A DNA stretch of 64,000 nucleotides from CAYVBJ01 sp964415185 (GTDB lineage: Bacteria > Bacteroidota > Rhodothermia > Balneolales > Balneolaceae), in contig CAYPZI010000004.1 in assembly GCA_964415185.1 (NCBI GenBank), positions 1 through 64,000 of the forward strand. The letters are read 5' to 3'. Each line of letters starts with the position of its first letter. Position 1 is the first letter of the stretch. Under the pieces are notes generated by a model. That model was not told the origin of the DNA. It did not search any database and was given only the letters and a program-made list of their open reading frames with translations. Shown one piece after another: positions 23,142 through 30,924 of this stretch. Both the position numbers and the translations under genes were made by a program.

Positions 23142-24849
23142 ATTATTATATTTTCCGGCTTTAATTTTAATAATTGGCGCATTTCTGCTCCCTCTGATTT
23201 CTGAAAAAATCAGGCCAGCACTTTTTCTTCTTTTTCCGGTAGTTGCTCTTGCCGGAATATGGATGATGCCTTCCGATTACATTCTTACAATGAGCCTTAC
23301 GGCTTATGAGCTTACACTGGTTGAAGCCGGAACACTGAGCCGTCTATTTGCCACAATTTTTGCCATGATAGCCATCATTGGCGGCATCTATGCCTATCAC
23401 AATAAAAACCTGGGTGAACAGAGTTCCGCACTTGTTTATGCAGGAGGAGCACTGGGAGTTGCTTATGCCGGCGATTTCTTTACCCTGCTTGTATTTTGGG
23501 AATTGATGGCATTTAGTTCATCTTATCTTATCTGGGCCAGGAAAACAGATGAAACGGCCAAATCCGGAATGAGATACCTGGTTTATCACTCACTTGGCGG
23601 TGGAATACTGCTCAGTGGAATTATTTTGCATCTCAACGAAACGGGAAGCCTTGCTATCACCAGCTTTCCGGATACCTACACTCTCTCTTCGGTGTTGATT
23701 CTTGTTGGCGTTTCTATCAACTCAGCTATTCCGCCTCTTCACGCCTGGCTTGCAGATGCCTATCCGAAGGCAACTATCACAGGTGCCGTATTCATGAGCG
23801 CATTTACTACCAAATCTGCCGTTTATGTACTCATGCGTTTATTTCCGGGCTGGGATATACTGATTTGGTTTGGGGTGATGATGGCACTGTACGGTGTAGT
23901 TTACGCAGTGCTTGCTAATGATATTCGAGAAATACTTGCCTATCACATCATCAGCCAGGTAGGCTATATGGTTGCCGGCGTGGGAATCGGTACGGAAATG
24001 GCACTGAATGGGACTGCCGCACATGCTTTCAGTCACATCCTTTATAAATCCCTGCTGTTTATGGGCGCCGGAACCGTTCTCTACGCCACCGGCAAAAGCA
24101 AACTTACGGAACTTGGCGGTTTTGCAAAAAAAATGAAGGCTGCCGTTTTTCTCTATATGATCGGGGCATTTTCCATTTCCGGCTTTCCACTGTTTAACGG
24201 TTTTGTCAGCAAATCCATGGTGATTCAGGGCGCAACAGATGCTCACCTCGAAATAGTAACTTTATTACTGCTTATGGCTTCCGTAGGAACGTTTCTGCAT
24301 ACCGGCCTTAAACTCCCCTACTTTACCTGGTTCGGTAGCCAGAAAACGGAAATTACTGTAAAACCGCTGCCATTGAACATGCTAATAGCAATGGGCATCG
24401 GCGCTTTCTTTTGCACACTCTTCGGGGTCTTCCCCGGCTTGCTTTATAACCATCTTCCGTTTCCGGTAGATTATGAACCCTACACCGTCTATCATCTTGT
24501 TGAAACGACCCAAATACTCGTATTTACGTATGTCGGGTTTTGGATTCTTCGGAAAAAGCTGGAAGGCGAACCCAAAATTGCTCTCGATACAGACTGGTTC
24601 TATCGCAAGCCTGCATCTGTAGCCCGCGTAGCATTTGTAAACGCACCCGATGCCCTATTTGGATGGATTGAAAATGCATTCATTTCTCTGTCCCGGTATC
24701 TGAGTGAAAAGTTTAAAAATCCAATGGAGTGGTTAAATCCGTTTACTTCCCATGGACTTCATTCATCTACCTACAGCCCCGCTACCGGATTGGTTATGAG
24801 TTTTGTCTTGTTTATCATTCTCTTCATGGGAATTGTCATGATTTTCTAA
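23131..24849 (+). CDS. Mrp-type antiporter subunit D-like, copy 3
   Basis: 572 residues from the ATG at 23131, which overlaps the preceding gene. An upstream start at 23095 would add residues unlike the family. The acidic helix LLVFWELMAFSSSYLIWARK is kept. The usual GVKAxxxPLH lysine helix reads GVSINSAIPPLHAWLADAYP, with no lysine, while FTTKSAVYVLMRLF keeps the next one. The last 140 residues extend past the antiporter core and include two further hydrophobic stretches. It ends the operon ahead of a bidirectional terminator. Confidence 0.88.
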   Translation: MITELLYFPALILIIGAFLLPLISEKIRPALFLLFPVVALAGIWMMPSDYILTMSLTAYELTLVEAGTLSRLFATIFAMIAIIGGIYAYHNKNLGEQSSALVYAGGALGVAYAGDFFTLLVFWELMAFSSSYLIWARKTDETAKSGMRYLVYHSLGGGILLSGIILHLNETGSLAITSFPDTYTLSSVLILVGVSINSAIPPLHAWLADAYPKATITGAVFMSAFTTKSAVYVLMRLFPGWDILIWFGVMMALYGVVYAVLANDIREILAYHIISQVGYMVAGVGIGTEMALNGTAAHAFSHILYKSLLFMGAGTVLYATGKSKLTELGGFAKKMKAAVFLYMIGAFSISGFPLFNGFVSKSMVIQGATDAHLEIVTLLLLMASVGTFLHTGLKLPYFTWFGSQKTEITVKPLPLNMLIAMGIGAFFCTLFGVFPGLLYNHLPFPVDYEPYTVYHLVETTQILVFTYVGFWILRKKLEGEPKIALDTDWFYRKPASVARVAFVNAPDALFGWIENAFISLSRYLSEKFKNPMEWLNPFTSHGLHSSTYSPATGLVMSFVLFIILFMGIVMIF

Positions 24850-24892
24850 TCAGCTTACTTCCGTAATGCCCGCTAAATTCATGATGAAAAAA

Positions 24893-24915
24893 AAGCCCTC
24901 CGTAAAGGAGGGCTT
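24893..24915. terminator. Bidirectional intrinsic terminator
   Basis: AAGCCCTCC-gtaaa-GGAGGGCTT is a perfect 9-bp stem with a 5-nt loop. It has an A-run before it (24885-24894) and an A-rich tract after it (24917-24923), so a U-run follows the stem mainly on the - strand, with a weaker signal on +. It lies between the convergent Mrp operon and the TPR-protein gene. Confidence 0.85.
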
Positions 24916-24955
24916 GAAAAAAAGACCTGAATCAGTTTAAAAGCTCATCAAATAA

Positions 24956-25987
24956 TTACCTGCTGCCTGCAGAGGCATAGCCTTCACATTTCAGTTCATG
25001 TTCCATTTTATGAAGAGAAGGATCCTTGAATTCACCATGTGCTGCATCTTCAAATGCACCACACGCCTGGTTTTTCTGGCCATTGCCCTGGTAGGCAGTA
25101 CCAAGCTCAAAATATATTTTTGCTTTATCTACAACACCACCGGATTCAAACTCCAGTGCCTTTCTGGCGTGCTCAATTGCCCTGCTCCAGTTTGATCTCT
25201 TATTATAAATTTCAGCAAGCCTGTAATGTGCATCAGCCGAACTTGGATTGTATTCCAAAGCCTGGTTTACAAGATTAATTGCAGCATCATATCGCTTTTG
25301 ATCAGCCTGTTGTACACCCTGGTAAATAAGTTCATCTTCCGCATTTTCAGATGCTTTATTTATCAAAGCATTATCGCCGTTTTGCTCTGCAACCTGAATG
25401 GCACGGTCAATCCACTGCAAATATTGTTCGGTATTTGCCCTGTTTTCCTTTTTTGACACAAGAGCTTTTTGATAATAAGCTACTGCATAGTTTGAATTCA
25501 TATTAATGGCAGTATTAAGGCTTTCATTCGCATCTGCATAATCTCCCTGGCTATATTGAACGACACCTCTAATATAATATAGCTGAGGTATCGCAGCCCT
25601 GGTTCTCTGTGCTATTTGATCATCACCGTATTTATTAGCTGCTTCATTGGCTTCTTCAAATTTTTCGATTGCATTATTCAAAGAAGCTACACTTTTATTA
25701 CTCTGATAACCTGAATAGGCAGCAGAAGCCCTCGAAGAATAAATTTTCGGTAACTGATTTTCCGACTTTTCCTTAATCTCATCCAGGCCATTTTCTTCCG
25801 CTATTTTCAATGCATTCTCGAAATGAGCGATTGCCTGGTCAAAATTTTTGGCTTGGGCAGCCTCAAGGCCGCTGTTAAATGCATTTCTGGCTTCAGTATC
25901 TGGGTCCTGTGCCTGCAATACATTCGTTACCCCTAATAAGAGAGTTGTTAATGCTACTAATAATGCTGAGCTTTTAATTGATTTCAT
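24956..25987 (-). CDS. Exported tetratricopeptide-repeat protein
   Basis: 343 residues from the ATG at 25987. A longer frame exists but only this start gives a good signal peptide (MKSIKSSALLVALTTLLLGV...LQAQ, cleaved near residue 26). The mature part is built from about six TPR-like helical pairs, for example FNSGLEAAQAKNFDQAIAHF, YYIRGVVQYSQGDYADANES and YRLAEIYNKRSNWSRAIEHA. It is probably a periplasmic or lipid-independent scaffold for protein contacts. No enzymatic motif is present. Expression ends at the bidirectional terminator. Confidence 0.88.
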   Translation of the reverse strand: MKSIKSSALLVALTTLLLGVTNVLQAQDPDTEARNAFNSGLEAAQAKNFDQAIAHFENALKIAEENGLDEIKEKSENQLPKIYSSRASAAYSGYQSNKSVASLNNAIEKFEEANEAANKYGDDQIAQRTRAAIPQLYYIRGVVQYSQGDYADANESLNTAINMNSNYAVAYYQKALVSKKENRANTEQYLQWIDRAIQVAEQNGDNALINKASENAEDELIYQGVQQADQKRYDAAINLVNQALEYNPSSADAHYRLAEIYNKRSNWSRAIEHARKALEFESGGVVDKAKIYFELGTAYQGNGQKNQACGAFEDAAHGEFKDPSLHKMEHELKCEGYASAGSR

Positions 25988-26141
25988 GGTTATTTGCTTG
26001 GGTTTAGTGTTACTGCGCTTTAAAACGCATCCAACATAATGAAATTTTATATTTTTTTGAATCTTCACTTAAGATTAAAAAAATAATCTTGTTACGTAGT
26101 TGGTTTGTTTAACAATATTTTAAAAATAAAGTTTCAATTCT

Positions 26142-26855
26142 TTAAAAAGAGAAATTTGGTGTAGGTCTTTTACGCTTATAGAAATCACACACAAATCTTA
26201 CTGCATCTTCATGGTCATCAGTCAGATAGTAGAGGTCAAGGTCTTGCTCCGAAACCAATCCGTTGGCAAGCAGTCGCTTCTTAATCCAATTCAGGAGATC
26301 TTCCCAATAATCGACTCCCACAAGAACAATTGGGATCTGTTCAATTTTAAAAGTCTGAATCAGGGTCAGGGTCTCAAATAGTTCATCAAGAGTTCCGAAC
26401 CCACCTGGAAATACAATAAAACCCTGGGCATATTTAACGAACATCACCTTCCTGACAAAAAAATATTTAAAATTTATTTCATATTGAGGATGTACATAGG
26501 CATTAATTCCCTGCTCGTGAGGTAACTCAATTCCCAGGCCTACCGATTTGCCACCTGCGTTGTGAGCTCCCCGATTAGCAGCTTCCATTATTCCGGGCCC
26601 TCCTCCGGTTATTACACCGAATCCGTTTTCAGCAATCAGCTCTGCTGTTTTTATAGCTTTTTCGTAATATGGATCACCCGATTTGGTCCGGGAAGAGCCG
26701 AATATTGATACGCAGGGGCCAATTTTGAACAGTTTGTCATAACCATCAACAAATTCTCCCATAATTTTGAAAATACTCCACAAATCGTGGCTGTTCCCTT
26801 CATCAAAATTTTGAGAGGCATTTTTAAATTCTCTTTGTTCAGTTGCTGATGCCAT
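26142..26855 (-). CDS. LOG-family Rossmann-fold protein (TIGR00730 type)
   Basis: 237 residues. The family core is clear: SIFGSSRTKSGDPYYEKA (about 50-67), VITGGGPGIMEAANRGAHN (about 79-97) and FPGGFGTLDELFETLTLIQT (about 147-166). The last contains the PGGxGTxxE signature. Characterised LOG enzymes release the base from nucleoside 5'-monophosphates such as cytokinin ribotides. In bacteria the physiological substrate is usually unknown. It lies between the TPR-protein gene and the DUF5683-like gene with no clear operon partner. Confidence 0.9.
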   Translation of the reverse strand: MASATEQREFKNASQNFDEGNSHDLWSIFKIMGEFVDGYDKLFKIGPCVSIFGSSRTKSGDPYYEKAIKTAELIAENGFGVITGGGPGIMEAANRGAHNAGGKSVGLGIELPHEQGINAYVHPQYEINFKYFFVRKVMFVKYAQGFIVFPGGFGTLDELFETLTLIQTFKIEQIPIVLVGVDYWEDLLNWIKKRLLANGLVSEQDLDLYYLTDDHEDAVRFVCDFYKRKRPTPNFSF

Positions 26856-26904
26856 TTTTTTTTGTATAAAGTTTGAAAATATTGAATTGTTAAAATAAAA
26901 GATG

Positions 26905-27552
26905 CTAATCAGAATTTCCTTGCAAAGATATGGAAAGTTTAATTCCGGCTGAGCGTCCTTCTATCAGTGCCGGTTCTACCCTCGCTTTTGCGGAGAGATC
27001 GTCGGAAACATCAAATGATCTCATATGTGCAAAAATATAAGCATCCAGTACATTCAGTCCATATGCGAGGCCCACCACTACATACATAAAGTCCCGCCGA
27101 TTCCTGAAACTATCTCTTTGAGACCTTAATTGTTCGGTATTTAATCCCTCAAGGCGCGGCGGTGTTCTTCCAAACCTGAAATCCGAATCTTCACCGCGGG
27201 ACTCATTAAAAAAAGCAGCCCTGTAATCATGGTATTGTATTGTAAGATGTCGTGTAAAAAAAACAGTGCCTGCCAATAATCCGTAAACAATCGGCACTTT
27301 CCAGGCTTGTCCGTTTGCAACCTGCCCCCATCCCGGAACCATTGCTGATTTCAGCAAGACCGAGCCGGGGTTGGGAAATTCGTTTTCACTGTTTTGCCCT
27401 GTTTGCTCACGTTTGTTACTCTCATTATTTACATTTCTCTCATACCTGATCTGCATTTGCGTCAGATCATTTTCAATGAAAGATGACTGGGCAAACAACC
27501 AGCCGGGAAACAGAATCAGAAACACTAAAGCCGGCATCCGCTTACAGCTCAT
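26905..27552 (-). CDS. DUF5683-like membrane-associated protein behind parAB
   Basis: 215 residues from the ATG at 27552, which overlaps the parB stop by 11 bp. The start MSCKRMPALVFLILFPGWLFAQ gives a good signal peptide; a start at 27537 is also possible. The core holds LLKSAMVPGWGQVANGQAWK and, near the C-terminus, LAYGLNVLDAYIFAHMRSFD. Both phrases recur in the DUF5683 family of Bacteroidota. One membrane helix lies at about residues 90-107. Its function is unknown. Overlap with parB suggests coupled expression with the partition genes. Confidence 0.85.
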   Translation of the reverse strand: MSCKRMPALVFLILFPGWLFAQSSFIENDLTQMQIRYERNVNNESNKREQTGQNSENEFPNPGSVLLKSAMVPGWGQVANGQAWKVPIVYGLLAGTVFFTRHLTIQYHDYRAAFFNESRGEDSDFRFGRTPPRLEGLNTEQLRSQRDSFRNRRDFMYVVVGLAYGLNVLDAYIFAHMRSFDVSDDLSAKARVEPALIEGRSAGIKLSISLQGNSD

Positions 27553-28459
27553 CAAAGATCTGAAGCAACCGTTCAAGTTCATCATCGGAATAATATTCAA
27601 TTCGGATTTCACCGCCTTTGCCTTTTGGCTTTAAATTTACTTTCGTACTCAACTTTTGCCTGAGTTTGCCGGCTATTTCAGATAAGAACGGGTCATTTTT
27701 TTTGCCTGTTGCTTTTTTTCTTTGCTGTTGATTTTTTTTCTCCAGGTTTCTCACGTAATCTTCAACCTGTCTGACTGACATCTCATCCCTGATAATCTTA
27801 CTCAAAACCTTCCTTTGTTCTGCCTCATCTTTAATATTGATCAAAGACCTGGCATGGCCGGTTGAAATTTTTTCGTCCCTCAGCGCAGCCTGAATGAAAT
27901 CGGGAAGTTGTAAAAGACGCAGCGTATTCGTGACAGTACTCCGGTTCTTTCCAACTTTATCAGCTACTTCGGCCTGGCTGTAACTGCACTCTTCCATGAG
28001 GCGCTGGTATCCCATGGCCACTTCAAGGGGATTGAGCTGCTCACGCTGAATATTTTCAACAAGGGCAAAAGCAATCAACTGTTCATCATTTGCTTCACGT
28101 ATATAAGCCGGTATTTCATCTATCCCGGCAAGTTTGCTTGCCCTCAGCCTTCTTTCACCGCTAATCAGCTCAAATCTTTTCTCTCCGATATACCTGACCG
28201 TTACCGGCTGAATCAACCCGTGGGTTTTTATGGATGAGGCAAGTTCATCAAGTGATGCGCGGTTAAAATCTGTCCGTGGTTGATGAGGATTGGCCCGAAT
28301 GTGGTCAACCGGGATGTTCAGTACCTGGTTTACCCGCTCGGCCGGTTCTATAGGTACAGCGGTTTTGGTATGATTTTTTTCAGTTTTATCCTCATTATCA
28401 ATATCCTGATATTCGGGGAAAAAAGCGCCCAGCCCTCTTCCCAATACTCTTTTACTCAT
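27542..28459 (-). CDS. parB: Chromosome-partitioning protein ParB
   Basis: 305 residues. The N-terminal CTPase/clamp domain includes NPHQPRTDF and SGERRLRASKLAG (about residues 57-65 and 99-111). A helix-turn-helix follows, SQAEVADKVGKNRSTVTNTL (about 155-174). The C-terminal dimerisation part follows a lysine/glutamine-rich linker. ParB loads at parS sites and directs origin segregation with ParA. No parS palindrome was found in the window. It lies 16 bp after parA. Confidence 0.96.
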   Translation of the reverse strand: MSKRVLGRGLGAFFPEYQDIDNEDKTEKNHTKTAVPIEPAERVNQVLNIPVDHIRANPHQPRTDFNRASLDELASSIKTHGLIQPVTVRYIGEKRFELISGERRLRASKLAGIDEIPAYIREANDEQLIAFALVENIQREQLNPLEVAMGYQRLMEECSYSQAEVADKVGKNRSTVTNTLRLLQLPDFIQAALRDEKISTGHARSLINIKDEAEQRKVLSKIIRDEMSVRQVEDYVRNLEKKNQQQRKKATGKKNDPFLSEIAGKLRQKLSTKVNLKPKGKGGEIRIEYYSDDELERLLQIFDEL

Positions 28460-28475
28460 ACTGCAACCACCTGGT

Positions 28476-29273
28476 TCATTTTGTCAAAACCGGGCTGTTT
28501 TTAAATAGCTTCCGGTTTCTTTTTATAATTTCCCTGGCTAACGCCAGATAATTTTTTGCTCCCACGCTTGTAGAATCGTAAAGTAATGCCGGTTTTCCAA
28601 AGCTTGGGGCTTCAGCCAGACGTACATTTCTTGCTATAACCGTTGAAAACACCCTGTCATCAAAATACTTTTTCACTTCAGCCGCCACCTGGTTGGATAA
28701 CCGTGTTCGTGTATCGTACATAGTGAGTGCCACTCCTTCAATTTCGAGTGCCGTATTTAAATGCTGTCTTACGATTTTAATTGTATTAAGAAGCTGGCCA
28801 AGCCCTTCAAGGGCAAAATACTCACATTGAACCGGTATTAGAACCGAATTGGAAGCTGTAAGCGCGTTAATGGTTAGCAGTCCAAGTGAAGGCGGACAAT
28901 CAATGATGATGAAATCATATTTCAGGCGAATCTCCTCAATCGCTTTTGCAAGAATTCGCTCTCTTTGGTTTCTGTCCACCATTTCTATCTCGGCGCCTAC
29001 CAGGTTGATATGTGAAGGTATGAGATCCAGAAAAGGAAGTTCCGACTGAATAATTGCATTTTCTGCCTCAACACCACCCACCATAACCTCATAAACGGAA
29101 TTTTCAACACTTTTAGATTCAATGCCCAAACCGCTTGTCGAATTACTTTGAGGATCAATGTCAATCAAGAGCGTTGGATGTTCGATGGCAGCAAGACTTG
29201 CTGCAAGATTAATAGCTGTTGTAGTTTTGCCAACTCCGCCTTTTTGATTGGCAATGGAAATAACTTTACCCAT
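28476..29273 (-). CDS. parA: Chromosome-partitioning ATPase ParA (Soj)
   Basis: 265 residues, deviant Walker-type ATPase. KGGVGKTTTAINLAASLA (about 10-27), DIDPQSNSTSGLG (about 38-50) and FIIIDCPPSLGLLT (about 118-131) define the ParA/Soj family. It moves ParB-bound origins over the nucleoid. It is the first gene of parA-parB-DUF5683. Its 203-bp upstream spacer carries several DnaA-box-like sites. Confidence 0.97.
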   Translation of the reverse strand: MGKVISIANQKGGVGKTTTAINLAASLAAIEHPTLLIDIDPQSNSTSGLGIESKSVENSVYEVMVGGVEAENAIIQSELPFLDLIPSHINLVGAEIEMVDRNQRERILAKAIEEIRLKYDFIIIDCPPSLGLLTINALTASNSVLIPVQCEYFALEGLGQLLNTIKIVRQHLNTALEIEGVALTMYDTRTRLSNQVAAEVKKYFDDRVFSTVIARNVRLAEAPSFGKPALLYDSTSVGAKNYLALAREIIKRNRKLFKNSPVLTK

Positions 29274-29301
29274 TCAATGTTACTTTCCTGTTGATATTAA
29301 T

Positions 29302-29444
29302 TGTGTAAAAGAATATAACCTGCACGCGGTATTCAACCAAAATAAGTTATGCACAACAGGAAGTGAGGAGATAAAATTTGCAAATTATTGATTTTATTCG
29401 AATTAATGATAGAATAATCGATATAGATCAGCCTGTAATCCACA
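29302..29444. promoter_or_regulatory. Cluster of DnaA-box-like sites upstream of parA
   Basis: Three 9-mers resemble TTWTNCACA: TGTGTAAAA (29302-29310, reverse orientation, full match), TTATGCACA (29347-29355, full match) and TAATCCACA (29436-29444, one mismatch). Between the last two lies a very AT-rich tract, about 29370-29430. This could be an origin of replication beside parAB or a DnaA-regulated parA promoter. Genes on both sides run in the same direction, which does not help the origin idea. Confidence 0.4.
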
Positions 29445-29476
29445 GCTTTTGATCCGTAATCAAAATATTTTAAAGC

Positions 29477-30070
29477 TTACTTGTTTGATCCAGTCAAATG
29501 AAATTCTCTATTATTCACTGAACCTTGTTCCAGAGGCACAACCGGAGTCAGTTTTTGCGTACTTGTTCTTATTATTGAATCAAACGAAGCCTTCGAATTG
29601 GTGTTATATAAATCGTTAACATGGATTATATCATTTTTATCAACCCAGGGAGAAAAATTTACATCATTTGATCTGTTGGCAGGTATTTGTTGAATCAACT
29701 CAGATCTGTTAGTTTCGATAACTAAATTTGAAGCGTCAGTTCTGCTTTCGTTACTGCCGTCCATAGAAAACATGTATCCAAAGAATATTACCACAAGTAT
29801 GGATGCTGCAAATGAAAAGTAAAGCAGGGACGACTGCCCACGTGAATGGCTGTTGCTGTGGTGAACAGAGAATTCAAGAACTTTCTTTGTAAGATCATCA
29901 GGTGGCTGAATTACAGGAATATCATTAAGCTTTTTCCTGGTCTTTTTCAGTGACTCCACTTCAATCATCAAATCACTGTCTTCTTTTATTTCCCTTTCAA
30001 AGATTATCTCTTCAGAAGGGTCCAGTTCTCCATAAATGTATTTTATGCTGAATATATCTGATTTACTCAT
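29477..30070 (-). CDS. Putative membrane anti-sigma factor coupled to the ECF sigma gene
   Basis: 197 residues. An N-terminal cytoplasmic part begins IKYIYGELDPSEEIIFEREI, as in anti-sigma domains, followed by one transmembrane helix (about 82-103) and a polar periplasmic tail. It lacks the HxxxCxxC zinc motif. The start overlaps the sigma-factor stop as ATGA (30067-30070), the usual arrangement for a sigma/anti-sigma pair. The assignment rests on architecture and context, not on a recognisable catalytic motif. Confidence 0.7.
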   Translation of the reverse strand: MSKSDIFSIKYIYGELDPSEEIIFEREIKEDSDLMIEVESLKKTRKKLNDIPVIQPPDDLTKKVLEFSVHHSNSHSRGQSSLLYFSFAASILVVIFFGYMFSMDGSNESRTDASNLVIETNRSELIQQIPANRSNDVNFSPWVDKNDIIHVNDLYNTNSKASFDSIIRTSTQKLTPVVPLEQGSVNNREFHLTGSNK

Positions 30071-30702
30071 ACTTTTTTTGATTCTGTATCACGTTCTTCG
30101 TCGAACATCTTCCTCAGATTGATCAACGCATACCGCATACGGCCAAGAGCCGTATTAATAGATACATCTGTCAGTTCAGCAATTTCTTTAAACGGCATTT
30201 CATAATAATGTCTTAGCATAACAACCGTTCTCTGTTCTTCAGGTAATTTGGAAATATGTTGAAGCAAGCTCGAAGTTGACTCGTCAAGTTCAAGCTGCTC
30301 TTGCTGCCCGACAGAGTCTTCATCCGGTAACCGATCATAAAAATCAGTGTTCGACTCTTTGTCGTAGTTGCTACTAACGTCAACGAATCGTTTTTGTTTT
30401 CTGATATAGTCAATTGTTGCATTATGAGCAATTCTCATAACCCATGCAATCCATTTACCTTGTTCATTGTAGGTATCATCCATTTTAGTAATGACCTTGG
30501 TAAATGTCTCTTGAAAAATGTCGTTGGTAACTTCTTTGTTATTGACCATGCTAAAAATATAGGAGTAAACTTTCGCCTGGTGGCGGTTCATAAGTTCTCT
30601 GAAAGCGAGCTGATCGTTATTTGCCCTGTACTTTCGAACCAGCTCTCTGTCCTTCATTTTTGTATAATCTTCAGGAATATGGTCAGCCATGTTTAATCTC
30701 AT
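30067..30702 (-). CDS. ECF-type RNA polymerase sigma factor
   Basis: 211 residues from the first ATG; the ATG at 30690 is equally possible and gives MADHIPEDYTKM. Region 2 is evident in FRELMNRHQAKVYSYIFSMV, DIFQETFTKVI and WVMRIAHNATIDYIRKQ (about 35-105). Region 4 holds LPEEQRTVVMLRHYYEMPFKEIAELTDVSINTALGRMRYALINLR (about 150-195). The unusually acidic linker (NTDFYDRLPDEDSVGQQEQLELDES) is longer than average. It is translationally coupled to the putative anti-sigma gene. Confidence 0.93.
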   Translation of the reverse strand: MRLNMADHIPEDYTKMKDRELVRKYRANNDQLAFRELMNRHQAKVYSYIFSMVNNKEVTNDIFQETFTKVITKMDDTYNEQGKWIAWVMRIAHNATIDYIRKQKRFVDVSSNYDKESNTDFYDRLPDEDSVGQQEQLELDESTSSLLQHISKLPEEQRTVVMLRHYYEMPFKEIAELTDVSINTALGRMRYALINLRKMFDEERDTESKKV

Positions 30703-30924
30703 AATCTTAAAAATATGTGGTTATAAGTAGAAATTCCACTAATGTTATAACATCAGCAAAGCAAAAAATGTTCCGTTTTGAAGATCTGTGTCATATTCTC
30801 AGTAGTGGATATCCGTATCTAAATTGTAATAAAATATTAACCGAGCTTCTCTAAAATATCTATCACATAAAGATGCGATTATACCATATTTCTAACCAGG
30901 AAATTTGATAGTGAGCAAAGCTGG

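Noticed and set aside
29821..29850. CCACGTGA as a parS-like core near parAB
   Set aside because: It lacks the flanking GTTTC/GAAAC arms of parS and lies inside the coding sequence of the anti-sigma-like gene.
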